Below are positions 31,059 through 40,081 of a stretch of 64,000 nucleotides of DNA, piece by piece. Position 1 is the first letter of the stretch. Every line of letters begins with the position of its first letter. The position numbers and the translations under genes are program-made. Source of the stretch: CAXBBB01 sp963793245 (GTDB lineage Bacteria; Bacteroidota; Rhodothermia; Rhodothermales; BA12); NCBI GenBank assembly GCA_963793245.1, contig CAWBZG010000002.1, positions 186,001-250,000 of the forward strand. The letters are read 5' to 3'. Below the pieces are notes generated by a model, which was not told the origin of the DNA, did not search any database, and worked only from the letters and a program-made list of their open reading frames with translations.

Positions 31059-32291
31059 ATGCCTCTCCGCTTCCTCTTGTTACTAACTGTTTTCGCACTG
31101 GTTGGGTGCGGCGACTCGTCATCCGGTGCTGCGTCCGATACGGGCACGCGCGCTGCATCGTCCGACCAGACCACACCGACTCGCAAGGTTTCTACGTCTG
31201 ACTCGACCAAAAACGCCGCTACGTCTGCCCAGTCGCTCGACTCGGCGCACGAACGCCTCAAGGAAGCCCATGACCGCTTTCGCCGCATCGCCGCCGACGG
31301 CGGGTGGAACGCGATTCCCAGCGGCGATCTGGTTCGCCCCGGCGACACCGCTCAGGCTCAGGTGCAAGCCTTGCGCGACCGACTCAGAGTAACCGGCGAA
31401 CTGCAAGGCGCTGCTCCGAGCGGAGACGTATTCGATAGGGCGCTCGTCTCGGCGTTGGCTGCGTTTCAGGCGCGTCAGGGATTGGTCGTCGACTCGCTGC
31501 TGGGCGGCAATACCCGAACGGCGCTCAACGTACCCGCCAGCCGCCGTGTCGCTCAGATCGAGGAGACGCTCGACCGCTGGGACGCGCTGCCCACCTTTCC
31601 GACCGAACCCGGGTCGCGCTATGTGATCGTCAACGTGCCCGAGTTTCGGGTGCGCGGCTTCGAGGACGGACGCGAGGTGATTCAAATGGAAGTCGTCGTC
31701 GGTGGGACGTACGATGGACGCGCGACGCCGCTCTTCCACGACACGATGGAGCACGTCGTCTTCCGCCCGTATTGGAACGTGCCGCCGAGCATCGCGCGCG
31801 AAGAGCTGGTGCCCGACGGCCCATCGGCGCTCACCGACAAGCGCTTCGAGATCGTGAGCCACTACGCCGTCGATGCGACGGTCTACGACATGACGTCCGC
31901 GAACCTGCGCCGCGTCGCCAACGGCAATCTGCGCATCCGGCAGAAAGCTGGGCCGGATAACGCGCTGGGTTTGGTCAAATACATCTTCCCCAATCAGTAC
32001 GCCGTCTACCTGCACGACACGCCCGCCGATCACCTGTTCGACGAGGCGACGCGCGCGTTCAGTCATGGCTGCATCCGGTTGGAACGCCCCGCCGAGTTTG
32101 GCGCGTGGGTGTTGGGACCGCAGGGTTGGGACGAAAGCCGCGTCCGCACGGCGATGAACGAGGGCGATCGCCAACTGGTCGAACTGGATCAGAACATCCC
32201 CGTCTACATCGTCTACCTGACCGTTTATGCCGACGACGACGGCAGTGTCCACTTCGTTGACGACATCTACGATGAGTATGCCGAAGCCTGA
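31059..32291 (+). CDS. L,D-transpeptidase (YkuD family) lipoprotein
   Basis: 410 residues from the ATG at 31059. The signal ends in the lipobox LVGC (Cys about residue 14). A Ser/Thr-rich linker leads to a peptidoglycan-binding repeat (ALVSALAAFQARQGLVVDSLLGGNTRTALN). The YkuD catalytic domain carries SHGCIRLERP with catalytic Cys338. It is organised like E. coli LdtD/YcbB, which makes 3-3 crosslinks in the wall. The stop overlaps the next gene by 20 bp, giving a pair of wall-modifying enzymes. Confidence 0.92.
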   Translation: MPLRFLLLLTVFALVGCGDSSSGAASDTGTRAASSDQTTPTRKVSTSDSTKNAATSAQSLDSAHERLKEAHDRFRRIAADGGWNAIPSGDLVRPGDTAQAQVQALRDRLRVTGELQGAAPSGDVFDRALVSALAAFQARQGLVVDSLLGGNTRTALNVPASRRVAQIEETLDRWDALPTFPTEPGSRYVIVNVPEFRVRGFEDGREVIQMEVVVGGTYDGRATPLFHDTMEHVVFRPYWNVPPSIAREELVPDGPSALTDKRFEIVSHYAVDATVYDMTSANLRRVANGNLRIRQKAGPDNALGLVKYIFPNQYAVYLHDTPADHLFDEATRAFSHGCIRLERPAEFGAWVLGPQGWDESRVRTAMNEGDRQLVELDQNIPVYIVYLTVYADDDGSVHFVDDIYDEYAEA

Positions 32292-33378
32292 GCCGACCCG
32301 CGTCGTCACGCCGGACATCGAGGCGCTTCCCCAACGCTCGAACGGACCTCGGCGCCCACGCAAACGCACGCTCCTGGTCCTCGTCGTCGCGTTGACGGCG
32401 CTGTTTGCTGTGGGCGTCTGGTGGATGAGCGAAGAAGCGTCCGAACCCACCGCGCTGCCGATTCCCGTCGCCGAGCCGCTGCTCCAATCGGTCATCGAAC
32501 CTTCGGGGGCGTACGAGTCCGGGCTGGCGGCGTTCGCGGTCGAGGCGGGCGAGTGGACGATCCCATACCGCGTCTTCGGCTTGTTCGTGGCGCCCGGCGA
32601 GGTCGTCCCGATCCGTCCTCTTGCGGCGACACAGCCCGGCGGCACGTGGCAGGTCGGCGCCGACGGGGGGACGCTCGCCGAACAAGGCGACCTGTGGACC
32701 TGGACTGCGCCCGCAGATCCCGGCCCCTACCCGATTCGCGTCACCGATACGTCGACAGGCGAGGTGATCACGCTGCACGTATTCGTCGGCGTCCCGTTCG
32801 ACCACTCGACCGATGCACTCGACGGCTACCAGATCGGCGCGTACGCCGACCACGACAGCCCGGTCAACCGTAAGCCGCCGCTGTTCGTCCAACTCACGCC
32901 CGACGTGGCCGACGTGCCGGTCAGCCCGCATTTCACCGTCGGTCAGTTCGTCGCGAAGCAGGCCTCGGATTATCCCAAATACCTGGTGATGAGTACGCGT
33001 CTGCTGCTCAAGCTCGAAGGGTTGCTGCAAGCCGCCCAGGAAGCCGGAATTCCCGCCCAGACGTTTACTATCATGAGCGGCTATCGCACGCCGCACTACA
33101 ACCGCTCCATCGGCAACACGACCACGCTCAGCCGCCACCTCTTCGGCGACGGCGCCGATATCTTCATCGACGACGACGGTGACGGACAAATGGACGACTT
33201 GGATGGCGACGGCGCAATCACCGAAGCCGACGCTCGCATCCTGGCCAGCCTGGTCGAAGCGCAATCAGACGAAGCATGGTACCAGCCGTTCATCGGCGGA
33301 ATGGGCATCTACGGCCCGGCGCCGCACCGAGGCCCGTTCATACACGTCGACACGCGCGGAACGGCCGTGCGGTGGTGA
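32272..33378 (+). CDS. M15 family peptidase with tandem EF-hand-like calcium loops
   Basis: 368 residues from ATG at 32272, overlapping the L,D-transpeptidase by 20 bp. Membrane segment at about residues 34-51 (LLVLVVALTALFAVGVWW), then an extracytoplasmic beta-rich domain, then an M15-type D-Ala-D-Ala peptidase fold: MSGYRTPHYNRSIGN, LSRHLFGDGADIFI (His and Asp zinc ligands) and FIHVDTRGTAVRW (final His). Between the Asp and last His lie two overlapping 12-residue loops of EF-hand or dockerin form (residues 300-311, DDDGDG; 309-320, DLDGDG). Together with its neighbour it probably trims and crosslinks peptidoglycan, perhaps under calcium control. Confidence 0.85.
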   Translation: MSMPKPEPTRVVTPDIEALPQRSNGPRRPRKRTLLVLVVALTALFAVGVWWMSEEASEPTALPIPVAEPLLQSVIEPSGAYESGLAAFAVEAGEWTIPYRVFGLFVAPGEVVPIRPLAATQPGGTWQVGADGGTLAEQGDLWTWTAPADPGPYPIRVTDTSTGEVITLHVFVGVPFDHSTDALDGYQIGAYADHDSPVNRKPPLFVQLTPDVADVPVSPHFTVGQFVAKQASDYPKYLVMSTRLLLKLEGLLQAAQEAGIPAQTFTIMSGYRTPHYNRSIGNTTTLSRHLFGDGADIFIDDDGDGQMDDLDGDGAITEADARILASLVEAQSDEAWYQPFIGGMGIYGPAPHRGPFIHVDTRGTAVRW

Positions 33379-33420
33379 CGCCCACCGTGTCCGTCTTATA
33401 TGTATCGCTGCGTGATCCGG

Positions 33421-34089
33421 CTAATGCCACGATGCGATATCGTCTAGCGGCTTGCGATCCAGGTCCGGCACGCGAGCGCCGTCAGCAGGATACCCGGCGA
33501 CGATCAAGACGATAGCGCGTTCGTGCGAGGGGCGACCCAGCGCGTCGCCGAGGAATTTCATCGGGCTGGGTGTGTGCGTCAGCGTGGCGAGACCGGCGTG
33601 GTGGAGCGCGGCGATCAGCAGTCCGCACGCGATGCCGACGGATTCGCTGACGTAGTAGTTTTTGTGGCGCTCGCCGTCTGCGTCGAGGTCGAAGGGGCGG
33701 GCAAACACGGCGATCAGCCAGGGCGCGGTCTCGAGAAACGGTTTGTGCGCGTCGGTGGCGAACGGCGTCAGGTCGTCGAGCCACTCTTGCGAGGCGCGTC
33801 CGCCGTAGAAGGCGCGTTCCTCTTCTTCGGCTGCGGCTCGGATCTTCGCCTTTACGTCGGCGCTCTCGACGGCGGCGAAGTGCCACGGCTGCTTGTGCGC
33901 TCCGCTCGGCGCGGTTCCTGCCGCTCGGATGGCGTTTTCGATGACCGAGCGCGGTACGGCTGTCGGAGCAAAGTCGCGGACCGTCCGGCGCAGGCGCATC
34001 TCGTCGTAGAACGCGTGTGCCCGCTCTTCCATCTCATCGGGCGAGCGATGGGTGAAGGCGAGCGGGATCGTCGGCGCGTTCTCTTTCAT
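33421..34089 (-). CDS. Nitroreductase-family flavoprotein, iodotyrosine deiodinase-like
   Basis: 222 residues from MKENAPTIPL at 34089; an in-frame start at 34182 would run into the aldehyde dehydrogenase gene. Family motifs: RRTVRDFAP near the start (FMN phosphate binding), APSGAHKQPWHF, KPFLETAPWLI, YYVSESVGIACGLLIAALH and GLATLTHTPSPM. The last features fit the iodotyrosine-deiodinase branch of nitroreductases better than the classic NfsB branch. These enzymes use FMN to remove halogens or reduce small molecules. The true substrate is unknown. Downstream of the aldehyde dehydrogenase, same strand. Confidence 0.87.
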   Translation of the reverse strand: MKENAPTIPLAFTHRSPDEMEERAHAFYDEMRLRRTVRDFAPTAVPRSVIENAIRAAGTAPSGAHKQPWHFAAVESADVKAKIRAAAEEEERAFYGGRASQEWLDDLTPFATDAHKPFLETAPWLIAVFARPFDLDADGERHKNYYVSESVGIACGLLIAALHHAGLATLTHTPSPMKFLGDALGRPSHERAIVLIVAGYPADGARVPDLDRKPLDDIASWH

Positions 34090-34123
34090 CGTCGCAAAGT
34101 AGCGATCAGCCAGTCGGTTAGTG

Positions 34124-35482
34124 TCAGCCGCCGATCCACACCGTTTTGCGGTTGCAGAAAGCGCGGATGCCATCCGGTCCAAGTTCGCGTCCGTAGCCGC
34201 TGTCGCCGATTCCGCCGAACGGCAGGCGCGGGTCGCTGGCGACCATCCCGTTGACGAACGCGGCTCCGGCGTTCAGGCGATGGGCGACGGACTCGCCTTC
34301 TTTCTGTTCGGCAAACACCGCCGATCCCAGCCCGAACCGACTCGCGTTGGCGAGCCGCACGGCATCGTCGGTGTCGCGCGTGCGAATCAGGGCGGCGACG
34401 GGGCCAAATACTTCTTCGGCAAATGCTACGCTGCCCTCCTCGACGTCGGTTAGCAGCGTCGGCGGATACCACGCGCCGTCGCGGTCGGGAACGTTGCCGC
34501 CCAATACGACGGTTGCTCCGCCCGCAACGGCTCGCTCGACCTGATCGTGCACTTCGTCGCGCAGATCGACGCGGGCGAGCGGGCCGATATCTGTGTCTTC
34601 CTCCATTGGGTCGCCGACGACGAGCGCGTCGATGCGGCTGGTCACACGTGCGAGGAATGCGTCGTAGACCGCGTCGACGACGATCCACCGCTTGGCGGCG
34701 ATGCAGCTTTGTCCGTTGTTCTGCATCCGCGATTTTACGGCGGCGTCGGCAGCCGCGTCGAGGTCAGCGCTTGCGAGGACGACGAACGCGTCCGATCCGC
34801 CCAGTTCGAGGAGCGACGGCTTGAGCGCCTTCCCTGCCGCCGACGCCACGGCGCGCCCGGCTCCCTCGCTTCCCGTCAGCGTGACGGCGCGGACGCGGTC
34901 GTCGGCGATAACGTCGGCGACGGCGTCGGACGAGACGAGCAGGCTGAGAAAAGCGTCGTCGGCGCCAGCGTCTTGCCAGATCCGTTCGATGGCGAGGCTG
35001 CATCCGGTCACGTTCGACGCGTGCTTGAGCAGGCCCGTCCCACCTGCCATGAGCGTCGGCGCGGCAAAGCGGAAGACCTGCCACAGCGGATAATTCCACG
35101 GCATGACTGCGAGAACCGGCCCCAGCGGTTCGTGGCGGACATAACTGCGCGCGGCGTCGGACTCAATGAATTCGTCGGCCAGGTAGTCGGCTCCATGATC
35201 GGCGTAGTGGCGGCAGACCCACTCACACTTTTCGACCTCGCCGCGTGCCTGAGCCAGCGGCTTGCCCATCTCGCGTGTCATCAACTCGGCCAGTTGATCT
35301 CTTCTTTCGTCGAGCAAGTCAGCGGCGCGGTGGAGCAGGGCAGAGCGGTCACCCAGCGAACGGGCGCGGTTGCGATGGAACGCCGACGCGCTGCGGCTCA
35401 ATCGGTCTTCGAGTTCGGACGAGGACAGTGCGTCGTAGCGTGCGATTTCCTCGCCGCACGTAGGGTCGATGGAGCGGAGCAT
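34124..35482 (-). CDS. NAD(P)-dependent aldehyde dehydrogenase, succinate-semialdehyde type
   Basis: A 452-residue ALDH-superfamily enzyme. The catalytic Glu is in LELGGSDAFV and the catalytic Cys in NNGQSCIAAKR. Coenzyme-binding and structural motifs include VMPWNYPLWQVFRFAAPTLM and EEVFGPVAALIR. The short N-terminus (IDPTCGEEIARYDALS) and overall length match the NAD-dependent succinate-semialdehyde dehydrogenase subgroup. It would oxidise an aldehyde to its acid in the cytoplasm. Its stop is 34 bp before the nitroreductase start, so both may share a transcript. Confidence 0.9.
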   Translation of the reverse strand: MLRSIDPTCGEEIARYDALSSSELEDRLSRSASAFHRNRARSLGDRSALLHRAADLLDERRDQLAELMTREMGKPLAQARGEVEKCEWVCRHYADHGADYLADEFIESDAARSYVRHEPLGPVLAVMPWNYPLWQVFRFAAPTLMAGGTGLLKHASNVTGCSLAIERIWQDAGADDAFLSLLVSSDAVADVIADDRVRAVTLTGSEGAGRAVASAAGKALKPSLLELGGSDAFVVLASADLDAAADAAVKSRMQNNGQSCIAAKRWIVVDAVYDAFLARVTSRIDALVVGDPMEEDTDIGPLARVDLRDEVHDQVERAVAGGATVVLGGNVPDRDGAWYPPTLLTDVEEGSVAFAEEVFGPVAALIRTRDTDDAVRLANASRFGLGSAVFAEQKEGESVAHRLNAGAAFVNGMVASDPRLPFGGIGDSGYGRELGPDGIRAFCNRKTVWIGG

Positions 35483-35519
35483 AGTCGGATCGGAAGAGAG
35501 AGTGCCGATCCAACTGCCG

Positions 35520-36203
35520 TCAGAAGCGTCCGGTCCAGCCGATGCTCACTTGCCAGTTGGGAACGTCGTTCGTCACTCCGACGGCAACGGACGCGTCGAC
35601 TTGCATCATAGGCGTCAGCAGCAGCGCGTAGCCGTGCTGGAGCGTCAGCGTCGGAGCGATGTCGTCGGCGCGAAAGCCGGTGAAGGCTTCGACGTACGTG
35701 CTGATCTGCTCGTCGATGGCACGACCAGCAGCGAAGGCGCCCGAGACCAAGATGTCGTCCTGGGTGATGTAGGTCGCCCCGCCCTGCGCTGTCGCCGACC
35801 AGCCGCCGCCGAAAGGGAACGCCGCGACAAACGCCCCGCCGACGCTGCTGGCGTCGATTCCATCGTCGACGCCGATCGCTACGGCTCCCAAAACAGCCGT
35901 CTGGACGCCTTCGCCCTGCGAGAGCGCCATCTTGAAGCCCAGTTCGGCGTCGGTCGCCGTGTCGCCGTCCAGCAAAGAGGGAAGGAGCGCGCGAATCTCG
36001 AATGCCGGAATCAGCGCCACGCGAATCAGTGCGTCGGGCAGGCGGTAGCTGTCGCCCTCGACCGTAGTTGCGCCTGCCTCGATCTGAAACGCGCCGACCG
36101 GGACGACCAGCGGCGTATTGGCGAACCCGGGTCGATCCGAGCTAAAACCTTGTGCCCATGCAGGAGTGGCGGCGAGCAGAAGGAGGAGAGAGGCGAAGCG
36201 CAC
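35520..36203 (-). CDS. Outer-membrane transporter-like barrel (MetA-pathway phenol degradation family)
   Basis: 227 residues with a signal peptide (LLLLLAATPAWAQG). The mature start FSSDRPGFANTPLVVPVGAFQIEAG is characteristic of a family of small outer-membrane barrels annotated as putative transporters or MetA-pathway phenol-degradation proteins. The C-terminal strand VSIGWTGRF ends in Phe, as most outer-membrane barrels do. The transported compound is unknown. Confidence 0.8.
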   Translation of the reverse strand: MRFASLLLLLAATPAWAQGFSSDRPGFANTPLVVPVGAFQIEAGATTVEGDSYRLPDALIRVALIPAFEIRALLPSLLDGDTATDAELGFKMALSQGEGVQTAVLGAVAIGVDDGIDASSVGGAFVAAFPFGGGWSATAQGGATYITQDDILVSGAFAAGRAIDEQISTYVEAFTGFRADDIAPTLTLQHGYALLLTPMMQVDASVAVGVTNDVPNWQVSIGWTGRF

Positions 36204-36248
36204 AGGCGGGATCAGTCGGGTGAGACGTGCAAGCTAGGGCGCGCCGGT

Positions 36249-36578
36249 TTAGCGAGCCAGCGTTACGAGCCGCTGTGTCTGCATCGTTTCGCTCCGGGCG
36301 ACGATCACGTAGAGGCCGTCCGGTAACTGCGCGCCGTCGAACGTGACGAGGCGGCGTGTGGAAACTGCATCTGAAAACAAGGTTGCAACCTTGCGTCCGA
36401 GCAGATCGAACGCCTCGACAGTCACTGTTTCCAATTGGGGCGTCGACACGACGAGTTTGGCTGCGCCATCGGTCGGATTGGGGGACGGAGCGCCGAGCGC
36501 CAGCGTCGTGCTTTGAGAAGCGGGCTGCGCGGAGAGGCTTGGGGCGAGCAGCAGCAGGATGAGTAGCAGGAGGCGCAT
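36249..36578 (-). CDS. Minimal protein: signal peptide plus T9SS type A sorting domain
   Basis: 109 residues from ATG at 36578. A strong signal peptide (LLLLILLLLAPSLSAQ) is followed almost directly by a complete T9SS type A sorting domain: SPNPTDGAAKLVV, VTVEAFDLLGRKVATL, LPDGLYVIVA and LVTLAR. No cargo domain lies between them. In known T9SS proteins this tail is attached to a large secreted domain and is removed on export. This gene therefore encodes either a truncated remnant or a genuine tail-only product. The reading frame is intact. Confidence 0.85.
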   Translation of the reverse strand: MRLLLLILLLLAPSLSAQPASQSTTLALGAPSPNPTDGAAKLVVSTPQLETVTVEAFDLLGRKVATLFSDAVSTRRLVTFDGAQLPDGLYVIVARSETMQTQRLVTLAR

Positions 36579-36663
36579 GAGATCGAGAGGCGAGACGTCC
36601 TGGTTATCGGCTGGATGTCGACTGTGTGAAGCAACGCCCCTATCTTGACAACAAAAAGACACT

Positions 36664-37422
36664 ATGGCTTGGAAGTGGTGGTCCGAACGCAAACGCAGCG
36701 GCGAAGCGCCCGCGCCCCGAACCGATGCCGACACTGCGTTTGCCAAGCGCATCGAAGCGCTGACAAGGACTCCTCCGGTCGACCTCGACGTGTACCGCCG
36801 CGCGTTGCGTCATCGCTCCGTCCTGCGTGGCGAGAAAGACAGCTACCTCGAATCGAACGAGCGGCTCGAGTTTCTGGGCGACGCCGTCCTCGAAATCATC
36901 GTCAGCGCGCACCTCTTCGCCGAGTTTCCCGCCGTCAACGAGGGCTTCCTGTCGCGTCTACGTGCCAAACTCGTTAGCGGACAGGCGTTGGCCGACGCCG
37001 CGCGCGGCTGCGGACTGGCCGAACTGATCGAAATCAGCACCGAAGCCCGCGAACAAGGCGCCGCCGACAACACGTCGATCCTCGCCGACGCGCTCGAAGC
37101 CGTTATCGGCGCCCTCTACCTCGACCACGGCCCCGACGCGCCTCAGGCATTTGTCCTCCGCATCTTGCTCGAAGGCCGCGACCTGCGCGCGCTCGCCGCC
37201 CGGACGGACAACTACAAAAGCGCGCTGCTCGAATACGCTCAAGCCCAGGGCTGGGAGCAGCCGACGTACACGGTCACCTTGGCTGAGGGCGAGCCGCACG
37301 AGCGGACGTTCACGATAGAAGCCCTGGTCAACGGACGCGCGATGGGCGTCGGCACGGCATCGACGAAAAAGGCTGCCGAGCAGATCGCCGCCGAGCAAGC
37401 GCTGGAGAAGCTGGGCCAGTAA
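36664..37422 (+). CDS. rnc: Ribonuclease III
   Basis: 252 residues. The RNase III signature NERLEFLGDAVLEII is at about residues 63-77 with catalytic acidic residues. The second acidic helix reads NTSILADALEAVIGALYLD. A C-terminal double-stranded RNA-binding domain (NYKSALLEYAQAQGWEQ, TASTKKAAEQIAAEQALEKL) completes the family. It processes rRNA precursors and structured mRNAs. An A-rich stretch (ACAAAAAGACACT) directly precedes the ATG, the usual translation signal in Bacteroidota. Confidence 0.95.
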   Translation: MAWKWWSERKRSGEAPAPRTDADTAFAKRIEALTRTPPVDLDVYRRALRHRSVLRGEKDSYLESNERLEFLGDAVLEIIVSAHLFAEFPAVNEGFLSRLRAKLVSGQALADAARGCGLAELIEISTEAREQGAADNTSILADALEAVIGALYLDHGPDAPQAFVLRILLEGRDLRALAARTDNYKSALLEYAQAQGWEQPTYTVTLAEGEPHERTFTIEALVNGRAMGVGTASTKKAAEQIAAEQALEKLGQ

Positions 37423-37458
37423 CGGGTGCTGCTCACACCGATGCGAACGTCACGCTGA

Positions 37459-37593
37459 GACGTTCTCGATGGGATCCGCCTCATAGGGCTGGGACTGTTC
37501 GCACAGTACAACTATAACCCGACGTATAGCTTCACGGCGGTTGGCGTCACGTTTAGATATGGCCTTTTTCGATTAACCGAGGTCTTAGGTTGA
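37459..37593 (+). pseudogene. Possible remnant of an outer-membrane barrel C-terminus
   Basis: A short open frame without a start codon (GAC at 37459 to TGA at 37591) reads as two amphipathic strands: LIGLGLFAQYNYNP and SFTAVGVTFRYGLF. This pattern of alternating hydrophobic and aromatic residues ending in an aromatic is what the last strands of an outer-membrane barrel look like. The preceding sequence is closed by a stop codon, and no body of a barrel gene is present. It may be a decayed gene end or chance. Confidence 0.25.
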
Positions 37594-37649
37594 GAAGCGC
37601 GTTTCGTTACCGATAACGACCCTGTCTTCCATCTCTCGACGCCTCCACC

Positions 37650-39884
37650 ATGGCCTCTCCCATTACCGGCACCCGCGCGTGGCGACGTCTGACTGTCCGC
37701 TACGTCGCCGCGCTCGGAACGATTGCGCTGCTCGTACTGGTCGGCCATGGCGCCGTCGATCTGCTACTCGGCTCGCAGGCCGACGATGCGCACGTCGTCA
37801 ACATCGCTGGGCGGCAGCGGATGCTGAGTCAGCGGCTCGTCAAGTCGGCGCTGGCGATGCAGGCCTCGGACGACCTGGAAACGCGTGCGATGCACCGCGC
37901 CGAACTGTCCGAAACGCTCGACCTGTGGGCACGCTCGGGACGCGGTCTGCGCTACGGCGACGCCGAACTGGGCCTGCCCGACAGCATCAGCGACTCGGTC
38001 GAGATCGGGTTCGCGAACATCGAGGTGCCGTTTCGAGAGATGCAGCGCGCTGCCGCGATCTTGCTCGCCGACGCGTCGCCCGATCAGCATCGACAGGCCG
38101 TTCAGACGCTTCAATCCCACGAGGCGGCGTTTCTGGTCGGCATGAACGACCTAGTGTTTCGCATGGCGGACGAAGCGAGTGCGCGCGTCTCGACAATGCG
38201 GACGGTCTCACTCGTATTGCTGGTACTCACGCTTGGCACCCTCGCAGTTGAGGGGTTGTACGTGTTTCGACCGGCGGCTCGGAGTGTCCGGCGCTCGCTC
38301 GACGCGGCCAACGACGCCAATGCCGAACTGGTGGAGACGAACGCCGCGCTCGACATCGCCCGCGTCCGAGCGCTCGACGCGAGCCGGGCCAAGAGCGCAT
38401 TCCTCGCCACGATGAGCCACGAAATCCGCACGCCCATGAACGGCGTCATCGGCATGACGGCGCTGCTGGTAGACACCGAACTGGACGAGGAGCAGCACGA
38501 ATACGCGCGCATCGTGCAGTCGAGCGGTGAGGCACTGCTGACGCTCATCAACGACATCCTCGACTTCTCCAAGATCGAAGCCGGCAAGATCGAACTCGAA
38601 CGTCATCCTTTTGACCTGCCCGCGTGTGTCGAAGAGGCGTCCGCCGTTCTGTCCGAGCGCGCCGTCGATAAAGGTATCGAACTGGTCGTCCAGGTCGACG
38701 AAGACGTTCCGCAACACGTCATCGGCGACTCGACGCGGATCCGGCAGATCGTCACCAACTTCGTCTCGAATGCCGTCAAGTTTACCGACGACGGGCACGT
38801 GCTCGTCCGACTGGCCCGTGAAGGTGAGCGGATGCGGGTATCGGTCCAGGACACCGGCATCGGCATAACGCCGGACCAGCAGGCTCGCCTGTTTCAGGCC
38901 TTTGAGCAAGCCGACAGTTCGACGACGCGTCGGTACGGGGGAACGGGCCTGGGATTGGTCATCGCCAAACGGCTGGCCGAGTTGATGGATGGATCGGTTG
39001 ACGTGACGAGCGTGCCGGACAGCGGATCGACGTTCGCCTGCACATTCCGCGTCGACGTAGACCACGAGGCGCCTTCTGATGTAGATCGGGTGCCGCTCGA
39101 GGGGCGTCGCGTGTTGATCGTGGACGACAACGCGGTCAATCGTCAGGTGCTGCAGAACACCATCGAGCCGTGGGGACTGGTGCCGTTGGTGTACGATTCG
39201 GCCGCTGCGCTTCTCTCCGACCCCGACGCCATCGCGACGGCAGAAATCGCCCTACTCGACATGGACATGCCGGACATGAACGGACTGGAGTTAGCCCGGA
39301 AGCTGCATGCAGTTCGGCCCGGATTGCCGCTCGTTGTTCTGAGTTCCATCGGCGAGTACGTGCGCGATCACGTGATCGCGGCGACGCTGGTCAAGCCCGT
39401 CCGTCGCAACGCGCTGCGCCACGTAATCGCCCGGACGGTCGCGGCTCCCGATGCCGCGATTCTCGCAGTCGAGGCTGCTGCTGCGGCGTCATCGCCGCTA
39501 CGAGAACCTGCCATGCCCAACCGTTCGGCTCTGCGCTTGCTGCTGGCCGAAGATAACCTGATCAACCGAAAGGTCGCCCTGCGCATGCTCGACCGCCTGG
39601 GTGTGACGGCAGATGCTGTGGGTGATGGCCAGGATGCCGTCGTCGCCGTTCAAGACCAGCCTTACGACGTGATCCTCATGGACGTGCAGATGCCGAATCT
39701 CAACGGTCTCGAAGCCACGCGCGTAATCCGTGGGCTGGACGTGCCACAGCCACGAATCATCGCTCTCACGGCCAACGCGATGGCGGGCGACGAGAAGATG
39801 TGCCGAGAAGCCGGGATGGACGACTACCTGTCCAAACCGCTGCGTGTCGAGGAGTTGTCAGCGGCATTGGAGCGGGTAGCGTGA
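37650..39884 (+). CDS. Hybrid sensor histidine kinase with two receiver domains
   Basis: 744 residues. An N-terminal membrane span is followed by a PilJ-type sensor (VNIAGRQRMLSQRLVKSA; about residues 48-185) and a second span near 190-210. A coiled-coil leads to the HisKA helix with phospho-acceptor His257 (MSHEIRTPMNGV). The HATPase domain has NFVSNAVKF and GTGLGLVIAKRL. Two receivers follow: the first with Asp537 (LLDMDMPDMNG) and the second with Asp678 (LMDVQMPNLNG). This matches BarA-like phosphorelay kinases. No HPt domain is fused, so the next relay step is encoded elsewhere. The signal sensed is unknown. Confidence 0.92.
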   Translation: MASPITGTRAWRRLTVRYVAALGTIALLVLVGHGAVDLLLGSQADDAHVVNIAGRQRMLSQRLVKSALAMQASDDLETRAMHRAELSETLDLWARSGRGLRYGDAELGLPDSISDSVEIGFANIEVPFREMQRAAAILLADASPDQHRQAVQTLQSHEAAFLVGMNDLVFRMADEASARVSTMRTVSLVLLVLTLGTLAVEGLYVFRPAARSVRRSLDAANDANAELVETNAALDIARVRALDASRAKSAFLATMSHEIRTPMNGVIGMTALLVDTELDEEQHEYARIVQSSGEALLTLINDILDFSKIEAGKIELERHPFDLPACVEEASAVLSERAVDKGIELVVQVDEDVPQHVIGDSTRIRQIVTNFVSNAVKFTDDGHVLVRLAREGERMRVSVQDTGIGITPDQQARLFQAFEQADSSTTRRYGGTGLGLVIAKRLAELMDGSVDVTSVPDSGSTFACTFRVDVDHEAPSDVDRVPLEGRRVLIVDDNAVNRQVLQNTIEPWGLVPLVYDSAAALLSDPDAIATAEIALLDMDMPDMNGLELARKLHAVRPGLPLVVLSSIGEYVRDHVIAATLVKPVRRNALRHVIARTVAAPDAAILAVEAAAAASSPLREPAMPNRSALRLLLAEDNLINRKVALRMLDRLGVTADAVGDGQDAVVAVQDQPYDVILMDVQMPNLNGLEATRVIRGLDVPQPRIIALTANAMAGDEKMCREAGMDDYLSKPLRVEELSAALERVA

Positions 39885-40081
39885 GTGTGGAGGTGGAGGT
39901 TTACGCTCTTCGGGCGACGAGAAGGAATCGAGGTCAGTTTGGCTGACGCATTTGTCGTGTGTCCACATGCCTCTCGCATACGCTTTCTCGCCATTCGTGT
40001 CGCACGTCTGCAACTCACGACGCCTTCGACACGCAAAGGGCAAGATGCCGCTATCCTCCGGCACCGACTCTCCTCTGCCCG

